Source: a virus. From it: DNA of 30,141 bases. Below, piece after piece: positions 13,886 through 20,031 of this stretch (its first letter is position 1; each line of letters begins with the position of its first letter). A program made the translations under genes and the position numbers. Below the pieces are notes generated by a model that was given only the letters and a program-made list of their open reading frames with translations, made no database searches and had not been told where the DNA came from. Location of the stretch: IMG/VR virus record IMGVR_UViG_3300042402_005289, positions 1 to 30,141 of that record; one strand, written 5' to 3'.

Positions 13886-13914
13886 TCGCCAACCTGTCCC
13901 CGTAGTGGTACGTT
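13886..13914 (+). promoter_or_regulatory. Class-P promoter, rightward
   Basis: TCGCCA (13886-13891), 17 bp starting ACCTGTCCC, TACGTT (13909-13914). Confidence 0.78.
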
Positions 13915-13957
13915 GTGAATGTCGGCAGCGGGTCGGCACATACGGAGAGGGTACGAA

Positions 13958-14179
13958 GTGGAAAAATTGTCTTGCTTAGATTTTGGCAGTGGTGAGTGCG
14001 TAGGCGATGTGGAACTATCCCTCGCACAGCCTGTGCGCTATCGCACGAACGGGGAATTCATCATGTTCCCTCGTTGCGAAAAGCACTGGGACGAATACGC
14101 AGATAGGGCTCAGGCTCGCCAGGAGCGCCAGTGGGCGGCAGAACGGGCAGAGCGTGACGAATGGGCGAACTTTGAGTGA
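13958..14179 (+). CDS. Unknown 73-residue protein, GTG start
   Basis: Begins MEKLSCLDFGSGECVGDVEL and ends with a charged Arg/Glu/Trp-rich helix (ERQWAAERAERDEWANFE). Not recognised; the PRCEKHWDEY part could bind metal with the two N-terminal Cys. I chose the GTG because GGAGAGG lies 7 nt upstream; an upstream in-frame ATG at 13919 sits right after the -10 and would be a leaderless alternative. Confidence 0.68.
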   Translation: MEKLSCLDFGSGECVGDVELSLAQPVRYRTNGEFIMFPRCEKHWDEYADRAQARQERQWAAERAERDEWANFE

Positions 14180-14194
14180 GTCGCGCCAAACTTT

Positions 14195-14277
14195 GCGAAC
14201 GTGCCGAGAACGTCTCTCGGCACGTTCGCTCTATTAGTTTGATCAAAGCCCCGGCCGAGGGCGAGCTCAGCGGGGCT
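14195..14277. terminator. Terminator hairpin followed by a D hairpin
   Basis: GCGAACGTGCCGAGA/TCTCGGCACGTTCGC (14195-14229), a perfect 15-bp stem followed by TCTATTAG, is a good terminator of the 73-aa gene. A D hairpin follows (14247-14277). There is no B- or C-box, the left neighbour being a gene end rather than a promoter. Confidence 0.85.
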
Positions 14278-14300
14278 CCAACCGCATTCGCGTCATCTAA

Positions 14301-14329
14301 TCGCTAATCTGTCCCTGTCGTGGTATGTT
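14301..14329 (+). promoter_or_regulatory. Class-P promoter, rightward
   Basis: TCGCTA (14301-14306), 17 bp starting ATCTGTCCC, TATGTT (14324-14329), preceded by GTCATCTAA. The leader includes an ATG-TAG minimal frame right after the -10. Confidence 0.82.
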
Positions 14330-14358
14330 GTGAATGTAGTCAAGCGAAAGGAAAAGTA

Positions 14359-14628
14359 ATGCAACAATCACATTCAAGAGTCACAGAGTTAGAGCTGGGG
14401 GCTCCCGTCGTAGTGGGGCATAGGCTCCTACTCTGGAAGCGTTCATTCTTCTACGCAAACCGTGTATCATACATTGTGTTCTGCAAAGCAGACCCCGATG
14501 AGGTTCACGGCTACGCTGTATGGCGAGTAGAGAAAAACGCTCACGGCGAATACTACGCCGAGACAGGCTACTACTTCGCCGAGTCCGATCTAGTCGAAGC
14601 CATACAGGCATACGACGCTAGAGATTAA
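14359..14628 (+). CDS. Unknown 89-residue protein, paralogue of the 19681 gene
   Basis: Family not named. The C-terminal half, HGYAVWRVEKNAHGEYYAET then GYYFAESDLVEAIQAYDAR, aligns with the product of 19681-19995 (HKYVTWIISARPEGFLAEAG, HYFLSNEIERSVGDYEAR): both share Y..W, AE.G.YF and Y.AR, and an upstream H..L..KR. It is probably a small single-domain alpha/beta protein. AAAGGA lies 7 nt before the ATG. Confidence 0.75.
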   Translation: MQQSHSRVTELELGAPVVVGHRLLLWKRSFFYANRVSYIVFCKADPDEVHGYAVWRVEKNAHGEYYAETGYYFAESDLVEAIQAYDARD

Positions 14629-14635
14629 CGAGTTA

Positions 14636-14741
14636 CATTATCCTTTAGTGTTAGCGGGGGGTTCGCCCCCCGCTTTACATTATCCTTTAGTGTTAAACCT
14701 CTTTCTAAAGGATAATGCAGGCGGTTACATTATCCTTTAGT
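14636..14741. repeat. Four A-boxes and a hairpin between convergent genes
   Basis: A-boxes at 14636-14649, 14678-14691, 14704-14717 (inverted, first base T) and 14728-14741, with AGCGGGGGG/CCCCCCGCT (14653-14674) between the first two. The last two make a 13-bp stem with a 10-nt loop. Probably a bidirectional gene-end signal. Confidence 0.85.
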
Positions 14742-14773
14742 AAGAAAAGCACTTTAGTCGTCGCCGTGTTTCG

Positions 14774-15277
14774 TTAAACTCGCTTTGCACATACTGGACC
14801 GATACCACGAGCGACACTTTTTGCATCGGTTAGGTCTGCTCCACAGACACAGCACATAGACATTTCTACGCCTAAGGCGGTGGCTCGCTCAACGGTCATT
14901 CTGTCGCTTGCGCTTAATCTCTGAATACTTCCACGCTCGTACTCAAAGCGCTCACTTTTTGTTGATGCTGTCGGGATAAAACGCATAGCGTACAAGTTGC
15001 CCGTTTCACGGCTCTGCTTGACCCTGTAAATACCTTCGGGGGTCTCGTACATTCCCGTAACGGTCACGGGGTCGCTTGGTGCTGACACTCTTACTTGGTC
15101 ATTTGCCATAGAGCGTTCTACTGCTTCTATTTGGCGAATTGTTAATGAACCATAACGCTCAAACTTAGAGAGTAGGTCTGCATAGAACGAACTACGCCCT
15201 GAGTTGATAACGCAAAACTTTACTACTTTGAGAGTGCGTTCGTCGGGATTGTTATTCTCAATTTCTTTGATGTCCAT
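14774..15277 (-). CDS. DUF6011-type zinc protein
   Basis: 167 residues. The C-terminus has CCVCGADLTDAKSVARGIGP followed by VCAKRV, the Cys-rich signature I associate with DUF6011-type actinophage proteins, which probably binds zinc. The middle (VTVTGMYETPEGIYRVKQSR) is a beta-rich module also typical of them. The N-terminal ~70 residues are helical. The start at 15277 is chosen by AAAGGGGCAACA; function unknown. Confidence 0.82.
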   Translation of the reverse strand: MDIKEIENNNPDERTLKVVKFCVINSGRSSFYADLLSKFERYGSLTIRQIEAVERSMANDQVRVSAPSDPVTVTGMYETPEGIYRVKQSRETGNLYAMRFIPTASTKSERFEYERGSIQRLSASDRMTVERATALGVEMSMCCVCGADLTDAKSVARGIGPVCAKRV

Positions 15278-15311
15278 TGTTGCCCCTTTCATGGGTGTAG
15301 TGGTTATTCAT

Positions 15312-15340
15312 ATTGTACCTTATCGGGTACAGACTAGGGT
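15312..15340 (-). promoter_or_regulatory. Class-P promoter
   Basis: ACCCTA (15335-15340), 17 bp starting GTCTGTACC, TACAAT (15312-15317). TGTACC...GGTACA is a full inverted repeat here, the best view of the presumed operator. An A-box lies 7 bp upstream. Confidence 0.82.
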
Positions 15341-15347
15341 CGTTTTA

Positions 15348-15361
15348 CATTATCCTTTAGT
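15348..15361 (-). repeat. A-box supplying a stop codon
   Basis: Exact copy; CAC TAA of the box ends the 65-aa gene. Confidence 0.85.
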
Positions 15362-15554
15362 GTTCGGGGTCGTCTGTCTGATGTTCGGGATCGTCTGTCC
15401 CTGCTTCGTAGGCGTGCGAGAGCCAGCAAAATGATGCACAGACAGGGCATACGACTACCTGCGGATAGTTCACGAGAACTCCATGCTCGTCTAAAACCTG
15501 AGAGCGTGTGAGTGGGTGTAGGGAACGGCAGTGTGAAAAATAGTAAGTCTTCAT
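15357..15554 (-). CDS. Small Cys-containing protein with duplicated tail
   Basis: 65 residues beginning MKTYYFSHCRSLHPLTRSQV, with CPVCASFC later; C and H residues suggest metal binding. The tail DDPEHQTDDPEH comes from a ~20-bp tandem duplication (15362-15400). The stop is formed by an A-box. No strong ribosome site is seen before the ATG (GTAAGTAAT), and its promoter is unclear. Confidence 0.6.
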   Translation of the reverse strand: MKTYYFSHCRSLHPLTRSQVLDEHGVLVNYPQVVVCPVCASFCWLSHAYEAGTDDPEHQTDDPEH

Positions 15555-15640
15555 ATTACTTACGAGAAACCTTCGGTAAAAAGATGTCAAGGAAAAATGA
15601 TTAAAACATTTCCTCAAGAACGTGACATCACGAAAGTTCC

Positions 15641-15782
15641 TTCCGCCACCGTCAATAATTTTGAGTCGTTCGGGGAACGCAGTAAATTTGCATTATCGCA
15701 ACGCGCCCCCGACAGTGATCCAGATTTTGCAAAAAACAGGAGCACGGACAAAGCCCCGCGTGAGACCGTTCCTGCCGGGGCT
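15641..15782. repeat. Composite element copy 7, between divergent genes
   Basis: The gap 15555-15896 contains no gene apart from this element: C-box (15641-15655), B-box (15691-15712), D hairpin (15752-15782), then the rightward class-P promoter. Confidence 0.83.
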
Positions 15783-15841
15783 CTTTCGGATCATCCTCGA
15801 AAGCTGACTTTACGCGGCAATTCCGGGTTAGCGTCATTTAA

Positions 15842-15870
15842 TCGCCAATCTGTACCTAGCGAGGTATGCT
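15842..15870 (+). promoter_or_regulatory. Class-P promoter, rightward
   Basis: TCGCCA (15842-15847), 17 bp starting ATCTGTACC, TATGCT (15865-15870), preceded by GTCATTTAA. Confidence 0.82.
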
Positions 15871-15896
15871 GCAAGCAACCCAACGAAAGGAAAGTA

Positions 15897-16241
15897 ATGA
15901 GAAAAATCAACTATGACACGATCACCGTTTTCGACGATTGCGCCGAAGCCGATGAGTGGGAAAAAGAAAACGACAGAGAATGGATCCCTGTCGGCTGCAT
16001 TGACACCGAGATTCCCTACCGCTGGGAAGGCTCACAAGCGAAGATAGAACTGCATGCTGACCTGAATCAGTACTGGTGCGATGGCACCGTTCCTGGGTCT
16101 ACTCGTGACTGTCTCATCAAGGATTGGAAAGTGGTTGTTTGGAAAGACAAGAACAACGACAACGACTACGAACTCCACTACGCAGAAAACGAACAAGACG
16201 GCAATGAAATCCTAGAGAGTCTCGCTGTTACATTATCCTAG
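15897..16241 (+). CDS. Unknown 114-residue acidic protein
   Basis: Begins MRKINYDTITVFDDCAEADE; rich in Asp, Glu, Asn and Trp, with WEKENDREW, KDWKVVVWKDKNNDND and a final helical segment; not recognised. A longer upstream frame would run through the composite element and promoter and is rejected; GAAAGGAAAGTA precedes the ATG. The last codons (VTLS, stop TAG) are supplied by an A-box variant. Confidence 0.76.
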   Translation: MRKINYDTITVFDDCAEADEWEKENDREWIPVGCIDTEIPYRWEGSQAKIELHADLNQYWCDGTVPGSTRDCLIKDWKVVVWKDKNNDNDYELHYAENEQDGNEILESLAVTLS

Positions 16242-16244
16242 AGT
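16231..16244 (-). repeat. A-box variant supplying a stop codon
   Basis: Plus-strand CATTATCCTAGAGT; its TAG ends the 114-aa gene. One of the few cases where a rightward gene ends in the box. Confidence 0.75.
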
Positions 16245-16253
16245 ATGTATTGA

Positions 16254-16279
16254 GGCTCGCTCCCGTGTGGGGGCGAGCC
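16254..16279 (+). terminator. Terminator hairpin
   Basis: GGCTCGCTCCC/GGGGGCGAGCC with a short loop directly after the 114-aa gene, followed by an A-box. The sequence resembles the 12141 and 21296 terminators. Confidence 0.75.
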
Positions 16280-16284
16280 ACTTA

Positions 16285-16599
16285 CATTATCCTTTAGTGT
16301 TAGCGGCGAGCCTGACCCCGGGGGCTTTCCGCCACCGTCAAATAGTACAAGCAGGTATGACATCATTCTGAGCTCATGGCTGAAAGATGCACATTATCTG
16401 AACACGCCCCCGATGACGCAAATAAAAAGTTTGACGCGAGAAGCCAGACAAAGCCCCGCGGCTCACCGCCTTCAGCGGGGCTTCGATGCTCGAGACTTTA
16501 CATTATCCTTCAGTGAAAGAAGCTCGGGAATCCCAGCGCGGGGGCGCGCTGGGATTCCCCTAACCAAAGGATAATGTGGGGAGTACATTATCCTTTGGT
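16285..16599. repeat. Composite element copy 8, orphan (no gene attached to its left)
   Basis: The 363-nt gap 16242-16604 has no convincing gene. A-box (16285-16298), C-box (16327-16341), B-box (16392-16413), D hairpin (16451-16483), A-box variant (16501-16514), hairpin GGGAATCCCAGCGCG/CGCGCTGGGATTCCC (16526-16559), then ACCAAAGGATAATG (16563-16576) and its complement (16586-16599), again with matched CCAAAGG/CCTTTGG arms. Unlike most copies it has no leftward promoter on its left. Confidence 0.83.
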
Positions 16600-16604
16600 G
16601 TTAA

Positions 16605-17033
16605 TCATTCAATCGGGAACGACTGAGCCTTTTTGATTAGCACGAGTAGTAGCGATTCTCTAGTGGGGACTAGATCCCTAATGAGTTCTAACGTTTCCGT
16701 GTGAAACTGATTGAATGACTTTTCACTGAAACGCGCAACGCCTACTTGGTTGTGAAACCTTGTAGACGGGAACTGCTGCACGTTGAATGGTTCCCAAATA
16801 GTGACGGTGAAACCGGCTGCGGGCTGCCACCAAAGCAAGCGCATAGTGGCGGTGTACTGTTTGCGCTTTGGGTCGTGGGTGAACTCTAGTTCTACTTGCT
16901 CGCCTGCCATTGAATTAGTGCCGCTGTATCGCTGATCTAGTACTGGCGATCGCCACACGTATTTAATGCTACGGTCACCAATGATCGGTTGTGGGAACTT
17001 CAGGGTAATTTCTGGGTTTTGGGTTGTAGTCAT
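16605..17033 (-). CDS. Unknown 142-residue protein, probably leaderless
   Basis: Not recognised. Beta-rich in the first 100 residues (ITLKFPQPIIG, QVELEFTHDP, YTATMRLLWWQP), helical at the end; soluble. The ATG at 17033 falls exactly where transcription from the -10 at 17040-17045 should begin, and there is no ribosome site, so a leaderless mRNA is likely. Confidence 0.75.
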   Translation of the reverse strand: MTTTQNPEITLKFPQPIIGDRSIKYVWRSPVLDQRYSGTNSMAGEQVELEFTHDPKRKQYTATMRLLWWQPAAGFTVTIWEPFNVQQFPSTRFHNQVGVARFSEKSFNQFHTETLELIRDLVPTRESLLLVLIKKAQSFPIE

Positions 17034-17039
17034 ACCCAA

Positions 17040-17068
17040 AGAGTACTAGCAAGGGTACAGATTAGTGA
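17040..17068 (-). promoter_or_regulatory. Class-P promoter
   Basis: TCACTA (17063-17068), 17 bp starting ATCTGTACC, TACTCT (17040-17045); a B-box begins 9 bp upstream. Confidence 0.8.
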
Positions 17069-17076
17069 ATGTTTGA

Positions 17077-17203
17077 CATTATCTCAGCACGCCCCCGACA
17101 GGTGAATGAGCAAGAGCAGGTTCAAGCCCCGCGGCCAGACGCTTGTAGCGGGGCTTCGATGTGAAACATTGTCAGTCTCGGTCGGGGGCGCATTTGGATA
17201 ATG
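17077..17203. repeat. Composite element copy 9, symmetrical with two opposed B-boxes
   Basis: B-box (17077-17098), D hairpin (17124-17156) and a second B-box in the opposite orientation (17182-17203, TCGGGGGCG then CATTTGGATAATG). The D hairpin sits between divergent promoters with a B-box facing each gene. Confidence 0.82.
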
Positions 17204-17212
17204 TTGCTTTAA

Positions 17213-17241
17213 TTAACAATTTGATACTGACTAACTATAAT
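17213..17241 (+). promoter_or_regulatory. Sigma-A-type promoter, not class P
   Basis: TTAACA (17213-17218), 17 bp, TATAAT (17236-17241). The spacer lacks the RTCTGTACC motif, so this two-gene unit may escape the shared control. Confidence 0.8.
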
Positions 17242-17275
17242 GACAACGTAAGCAACTACTAGAAGGAGTACTACT

Positions 17276-17572
17276 GTGAACGATATTTATTGCCCAGTAT
17301 GTGGCGAACCGTGGGACAACGACACGCTACATGAATACGCCGAGGAATATGAAACAACCTATAGAGCGACCTACAAATTATTTTTTTCCGATGGTTGCGC
17401 TGTGGCGTTCAAAGAATGGGACATAGCGTGTGAACGCCCTGAGGGTGGTTCATCACGAGCCTTGTTTTCGTCATTGTTGGCAGAGATGCTAGGCGATGAC
17501 GTGGACGGAATAATTAGCGAAATGCAGGACGCTGAGTTGCTTGGCTTACTGAACGACAATAGTAAAGGATAA
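17276..17572 (+). CDS. Unknown protein with N-terminal CxxC
   Basis: 98 residues from a GTG with AAGGAG 8 nt upstream. The N-terminus MNDIYCPVCGEPWDNDTLHE recalls small actinophage proteins that start with a zinc-knuckle-like CPVCGEPW; a third Cys follows in SDGCAV. The rest is helical and acidic. The end (..NSKG, stop) is encoded by an A-box. Confidence 0.78.
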   Translation: MNDIYCPVCGEPWDNDTLHEYAEEYETTYRATYKLFFSDGCAVAFKEWDIACERPEGGSSRALFSSLLAEMLGDDVDGIISEMQDAELLGLLNDNSKG

Positions 17573-17574
17573 TG
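17561..17574 (+). repeat. A-box giving a stop codon and a ribosome site
   Basis: AGTAAAGGATAATG. GGA TAA ends the 98-aa gene, and the AAAGGA lies 8 nt before the next ATG (17578), where it serves as ribosome site. Confidence 0.8.
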
Positions 17575-17577
17575 TAA

Positions 17578-17889
17578 ATGCTAACAATAAACGAAAATAA
17601 CCTATTATTGAACGGCGATATTGTTGCCACGCTACCAAACACAAGCGCACGGCAAGTGCTATTACGCGCATTGCTTGAAAGCCTATCTAATCGCGATGGC
17701 GTATTTCTTGCGCTATCTCACTTAGGGGAAGCGCGTACTGCTGATATCGCTCATCTTGTTGGCATAGATAGGTCAAATGCTGGCAGGGTTCTAGACAGCC
17801 TATTGTTAGAGGGAATGGTAAAGGTAGTAAACGATTGCAATAAGGCTGGAACGGTAGGGCGACCATCTAGGGTTTGGGCGACCGTTTAA
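17578..17889 (+). CDS. Winged-helix DNA-binding protein
   Basis: 103 residues. Residues ~42-102 look like a winged helix: ALSHLGEARTADIAHLVGID, SNAGRVLDSLLLEGMVKVV, then a wing ending TVGRPSRVW. It is probably a transcription regulator, and with the 98-aa gene forms the only two-gene rightward unit in the central block. It is a second candidate for a regulator of the shared signals. The A-box follows its stop directly. Confidence 0.77.
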   Translation: MLTINENNLLLNGDIVATLPNTSARQVLLRALLESLSNRDGVFLALSHLGEARTADIAHLVGIDRSNAGRVLDSLLLEGMVKVVNDCNKAGTVGRPSRVWATV

Positions 17890-17953
17890 CATTATCCTTT
17901 AGTGTGTGCGCGTCTATATTGGCGCGCACACACTTGAACACTAAAGGATAATG
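17890..17953. terminator. A-box-bracketed hairpin between convergent genes
   Basis: A-box (17890-17903), hairpin GTGTGTGCGCG/CGCGCACACAC (17902-17933), inverted A-box (17940-17953). The whole 64-bp block is an inverted repeat and could end transcription from both sides. Confidence 0.85.
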
Positions 17954-17971
17954 TAAAGAGTACGAAAACTA

Positions 17972-18442
17972 TTATTCGCTCATCGGGTTTGGGGCAATTT
18001 CTCCGAATACAGCCTCGTACATTTCTCGCCCTGCTTTCCACTCGTCCCACGACCCGTCAGATGAGACACGGATACACGACCCGTAAATAACCTTTGCTCT
18101 TATTAGTGAGGCGGTTACTACTGCGTCGTATGGCTTGTAAGCCGTTTTGCAAAATGAGAAATGGTCGGGCTCATCTTTGCGCCACTCGGGTTGAGTCGGG
18201 ATAGCGTCCCACCAAAACGACTCGTGCCCATTGTCGCCGTTTTCATCGCTCACGCCATTAAATGCGAAATAACCCTCAGTACACACGGGCTGAGTGTTGG
18301 GTGCACCAAACGCGTCACCTAGTGCAATTCCGTTTTCTTGTGCATAATCGCAAATTGCTTTTACGTCTAGTCCCAATTTGCCAAACATATAAGCCGACCC
18401 TGCGTTATTCATTGGTCGCGAAACATAGTGCGTATAGCCCAT
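17972..18442 (-). CDS. MGYTHY-type phage protein of unknown function
   Basis: 156 residues beginning MGYTHYVSRP, the N-terminus of a recurrent phage protein family, then NGYFAFNG-like TEGYFAFNGV and HESFWWDAIP blocks typical of it, and FCKTAYKPYD. The function is unknown to me. AAGGAG precedes the ATG; class-P promoter variant about 30 nt upstream. Confidence 0.83.
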   Translation of the reverse strand: MGYTHYVSRPMNNAGSAYMFGKLGLDVKAICDYAQENGIALGDAFGAPNTQPVCTEGYFAFNGVSDENGDNGHESFWWDAIPTQPEWRKDEPDHFSFCKTAYKPYDAVVTASLIRAKVIYGSCIRVSSDGSWDEWKAGREMYEAVFGEIAPNPMSE

Positions 18443-18472
18443 TTCTTTTCTCCTTGTCTAGTAGTTATTATT

Positions 18473-18501
18473 AGATTACTTTACGATATTCAGACTAGCG
18501 A
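18473..18501 (-). promoter_or_regulatory. Class-P promoter (spacer variant)
   Basis: TCGCTA (18496-18501), 17 bp starting GTCTGAATA, TAATCT (18473-18478). The spacer differs from CTGTACC and is shared only with the 18832 promoter. Confidence 0.75.
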
Positions 18502-18509
18502 TTAAATTA

Positions 18510-18523
18510 CATTATCCTTTAGT
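18510..18523 (-). repeat. A-box
   Basis: Exact copy 8 bp upstream of the -35; in the parallel promoter at 18832-18860 a B-box takes this position. Confidence 0.85.
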
Positions 18524-18529
18524 GATAGT

Positions 18530-18802
18530 TCACAAGTCAGGGTTGAACCAACCCCAAGAACCATCAACGTTAATTACTACGTCCTCGGGCGCTAGGCAGT
18601 TGATTAGCGGAACAGCAGTACTATTCCAACTCCATGTAAAGTTTGGCTTTAGCGAAATATCGCAAATGGGTTTAGTTTCTCTATTGTCGCTTGTGATTAG
18701 TAACGTGGCAAGAACGACGACAACGGAAGTCGCCAATCCCCATACTATTATTCTTACGAAAGTGCGTAGCGTGTAGTAAGCAGATGACTTTTCATTGTTC
18801 AT
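18530..18802 (-). CDS. Single-pass membrane protein
   Basis: 90 residues. A hydrophobic segment at ~16-37 (VRIIVWGLATSVVVVLATLL) follows a short basic N-terminus; the remaining ~50 residues, with two Cys, would lie outside the membrane. Not recognised. AGGGGAAAGT precedes the ATG; promoter of the GTCTGAATA type. Confidence 0.75.
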   Translation of the reverse strand: MNNEKSSAYYTLRTFVRIIVWGLATSVVVVLATLLITSDNRETKPICDISLKPNFTWSWNSTAVPLINCLAPEDVVINVDGSWGWFNPDL

Positions 18803-18831
18803 ACTTTCCCCTTTTTCTAGTAGTTGTTATT

Positions 18832-18860
18832 AGACTACTTGACGCTATTCAGACTAGCGA
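18832..18860 (-). promoter_or_regulatory. Class-P promoter (spacer variant)
   Basis: TCGCTA (18855-18860), 17 bp starting GTCTGAATA, TAGTCT (18832-18837); a B-box lies 8 bp upstream. Confidence 0.75.
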
Positions 18861-18868
18861 TTAAATGA

Positions 18869-19036
18869 CATTATCTCAACACGCCCCCGACAAGAACAAG
18901 CGTGAGAGGTTTCAGCTTAAGCCCCGCAGGCCAGCCTGTCCCCCGGGGCTCCTACCGGATTCAGCCACAAGCGCATGACTCGAAATTGGCAAGCGCCGTT
19001 ACTAAAGGATGATGCCGGATTACATCATCCTTTAGT
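18869..19036. repeat. Composite element copy 10 with co-varying A-box pair
   Basis: B-box (18869-18890), D hairpin (18919-18950), then ACTAAAGGATGATG (19001-19014) and CATCATCCTTTAGT (19023-19036). Both arms carry the same T-to-C/A-to-G change, keeping a perfect 14-bp inverted repeat. Confidence 0.85.
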
Positions 19037-19050
19037 AACGATTGCTCCTA

Positions 19051-19470
19051 CTAGAGTCCCCGTTCCCTGCGCTGTTGTTCTGTCACAGGGCGCAACGTTG
19101 TCTCGCTGCCGGTTGGGGCATCGTGGTGAGATAGTGAGTATTCAACTCGGTCGGAATAAACCTCATAGTGCATGCGCCATTCACTTCTGACTGTCATGGC
19201 TATAAGCATTTCTTCAACTTTGTCTACCTTGAAATGTCCGGATATATCGCCGTTCCAAAGTCGCAAATTCTCAACGGACCACCAATCAGTTTCGTTGCTG
19301 TGGCGTAGTTCCATTGTTGCCTCTCCGAACTCGGCTACTGAGTCGCTCCAGCAATAACCAAAACACTCGGATGCTTCTTTATAGTCTCCGGTGTTTTCGT
19401 CATAGGCGGTGCAAGTGCATAGGTTGGTTATTTCTCCGGCTGTGATGAGTGTTTTTTTGGTTGTTGTCAT
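19051..19470 (-). CDS. Unknown 139-residue protein, probably leaderless
   Basis: Not recognised. An N-terminal region with four Cys (NLCTCTAYD.., ECFGYCW) then a beta-rich, Trp-containing middle and a basic C-terminus (TEQQRRERGL). The ATG lies 6 nt after the TAAATT -10 with no ribosome site, so it is probably leaderless. Confidence 0.76.
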   Translation of the reverse strand: MTTTKKTLITAGEITNLCTCTAYDENTGDYKEASECFGYCWSDSVAEFGEATMELRHSNETDWWSVENLRLWNGDISGHFKVDKVEEMLIAMTVRSEWRMHYEVYSDRVEYSLSHHDAPTGSETTLRPVTEQQRRERGL

Positions 19471-19476
19471 GTCTTC

Positions 19477-19505
19477 AATTTACCATTGAGGGTACAAACT
19501 AGCGT
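19477..19505 (-). promoter_or_regulatory. Class-P promoter
   Basis: ACGCTA (19500-19505), 17 bp starting GTTTGTACC, TAAATT (19477-19482); an A-box lies 5 bp upstream. Confidence 0.8.
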
Positions 19506-19510
19506 TTTTG

Positions 19511-19524
19511 CATTATCCTTTAGT
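19511..19524 (-). repeat. A-box supplying a stop codon
   Basis: Exact copy; TAC TAA ends the 51-aa gene within the box. Confidence 0.85.
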
Positions 19525-19675
19525 AATGTTCTTTTCTCCAAATTTGCAAAACTTCTTTTTTCGTGTAATACAAGTAAAAGTGATAAGGGTAGTCATGAGT
19601 CCCATCACAGGGCAAGCGATAAAACCCCGTTTTTGTTTTTTCTATACTTTTTAGTGTTGGTGTAATTTTTGGCAT
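19520..19675 (-). CDS. Unknown 51-residue basic protein
   Basis: Begins MPKITPTLKSIEKTKTGFYR and ends ..VLQIWRKEHY; Tyr- and Lys-rich, not recognised. It starts 5 nt after the stop of the 104-aa gene and ends in an A-box. GGTTGGTGAG upstream may be its ribosome site. Confidence 0.65.
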   Translation of the reverse strand: MPKITPTLKSIEKTKTGFYRLPCDGTHDYPYHFYLYYTKKEVLQIWRKEHY

Positions 19676-19680
19676 TGCGC

Positions 19681-19995
19681 TCACCAACCTCCCCGAGCCT
19701 CATAGTCTCCAACTGAACGCTCAATTTCATTTGACAGAAAATAGTGTCCTGCCTCTGCAAGAAAACCCTCAGGGCGAGCGGAAATAATCCACGTCACGTA
19801 CTTGTGATATGACCCCCTATTGTTGGACTCACAGAGTGCAATCCAACTAGAGTAAGTATCCCCAATAACTCTCTCCGTGAGACGCTTGCAACGCAATACG
19901 GTGTGATCGGAAATGGACATACCTTTTGCAAGTAAGTTGAATTCTGCTTGTGTCTGCCCGTTGTGATCGTTAATTGTTTCTAATTCTGTTTGCAT
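19681..19995 (-). CDS. Unknown 104-residue protein, paralogue of the 14359 gene
   Basis: The C-terminal ~75 residues match the 14359-14628 product (shared GxxxxxH, KR, Y..W, AE.G.YF, Y.AR). The N-terminal ~25 residues are extra. The fold is probably the same; function unknown. AGGAGAAAAA precedes the ATG at 19995. It is cotranscribed with the 51-aa gene. Confidence 0.76.
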   Translation of the reverse strand: MQTELETINDHNGQTQAEFNLLAKGMSISDHTVLRCKRLTERVIGDTYSSWIALCESNNRGSYHKYVTWIISARPEGFLAEAGHYFLSNEIERSVGDYEARGGW

Positions 19996-20031
19996 TTTTT
20001 CTCCTAGCAATTGGTAGTAGGTGTTGTTAGT

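Noticed and set aside
15597-15896. N-terminal 100 codons of the 214-codon frame at 15597
   Set aside because: They run through the C-box, B-box, D hairpin and promoter; the ATG at 15897 has the ribosome site.
6111-16341. C-box TTGACG as a -35 element
   Set aside because: No TANNNT lies 16-18 bp downstream in most copies, so it is not a promoter by itself.
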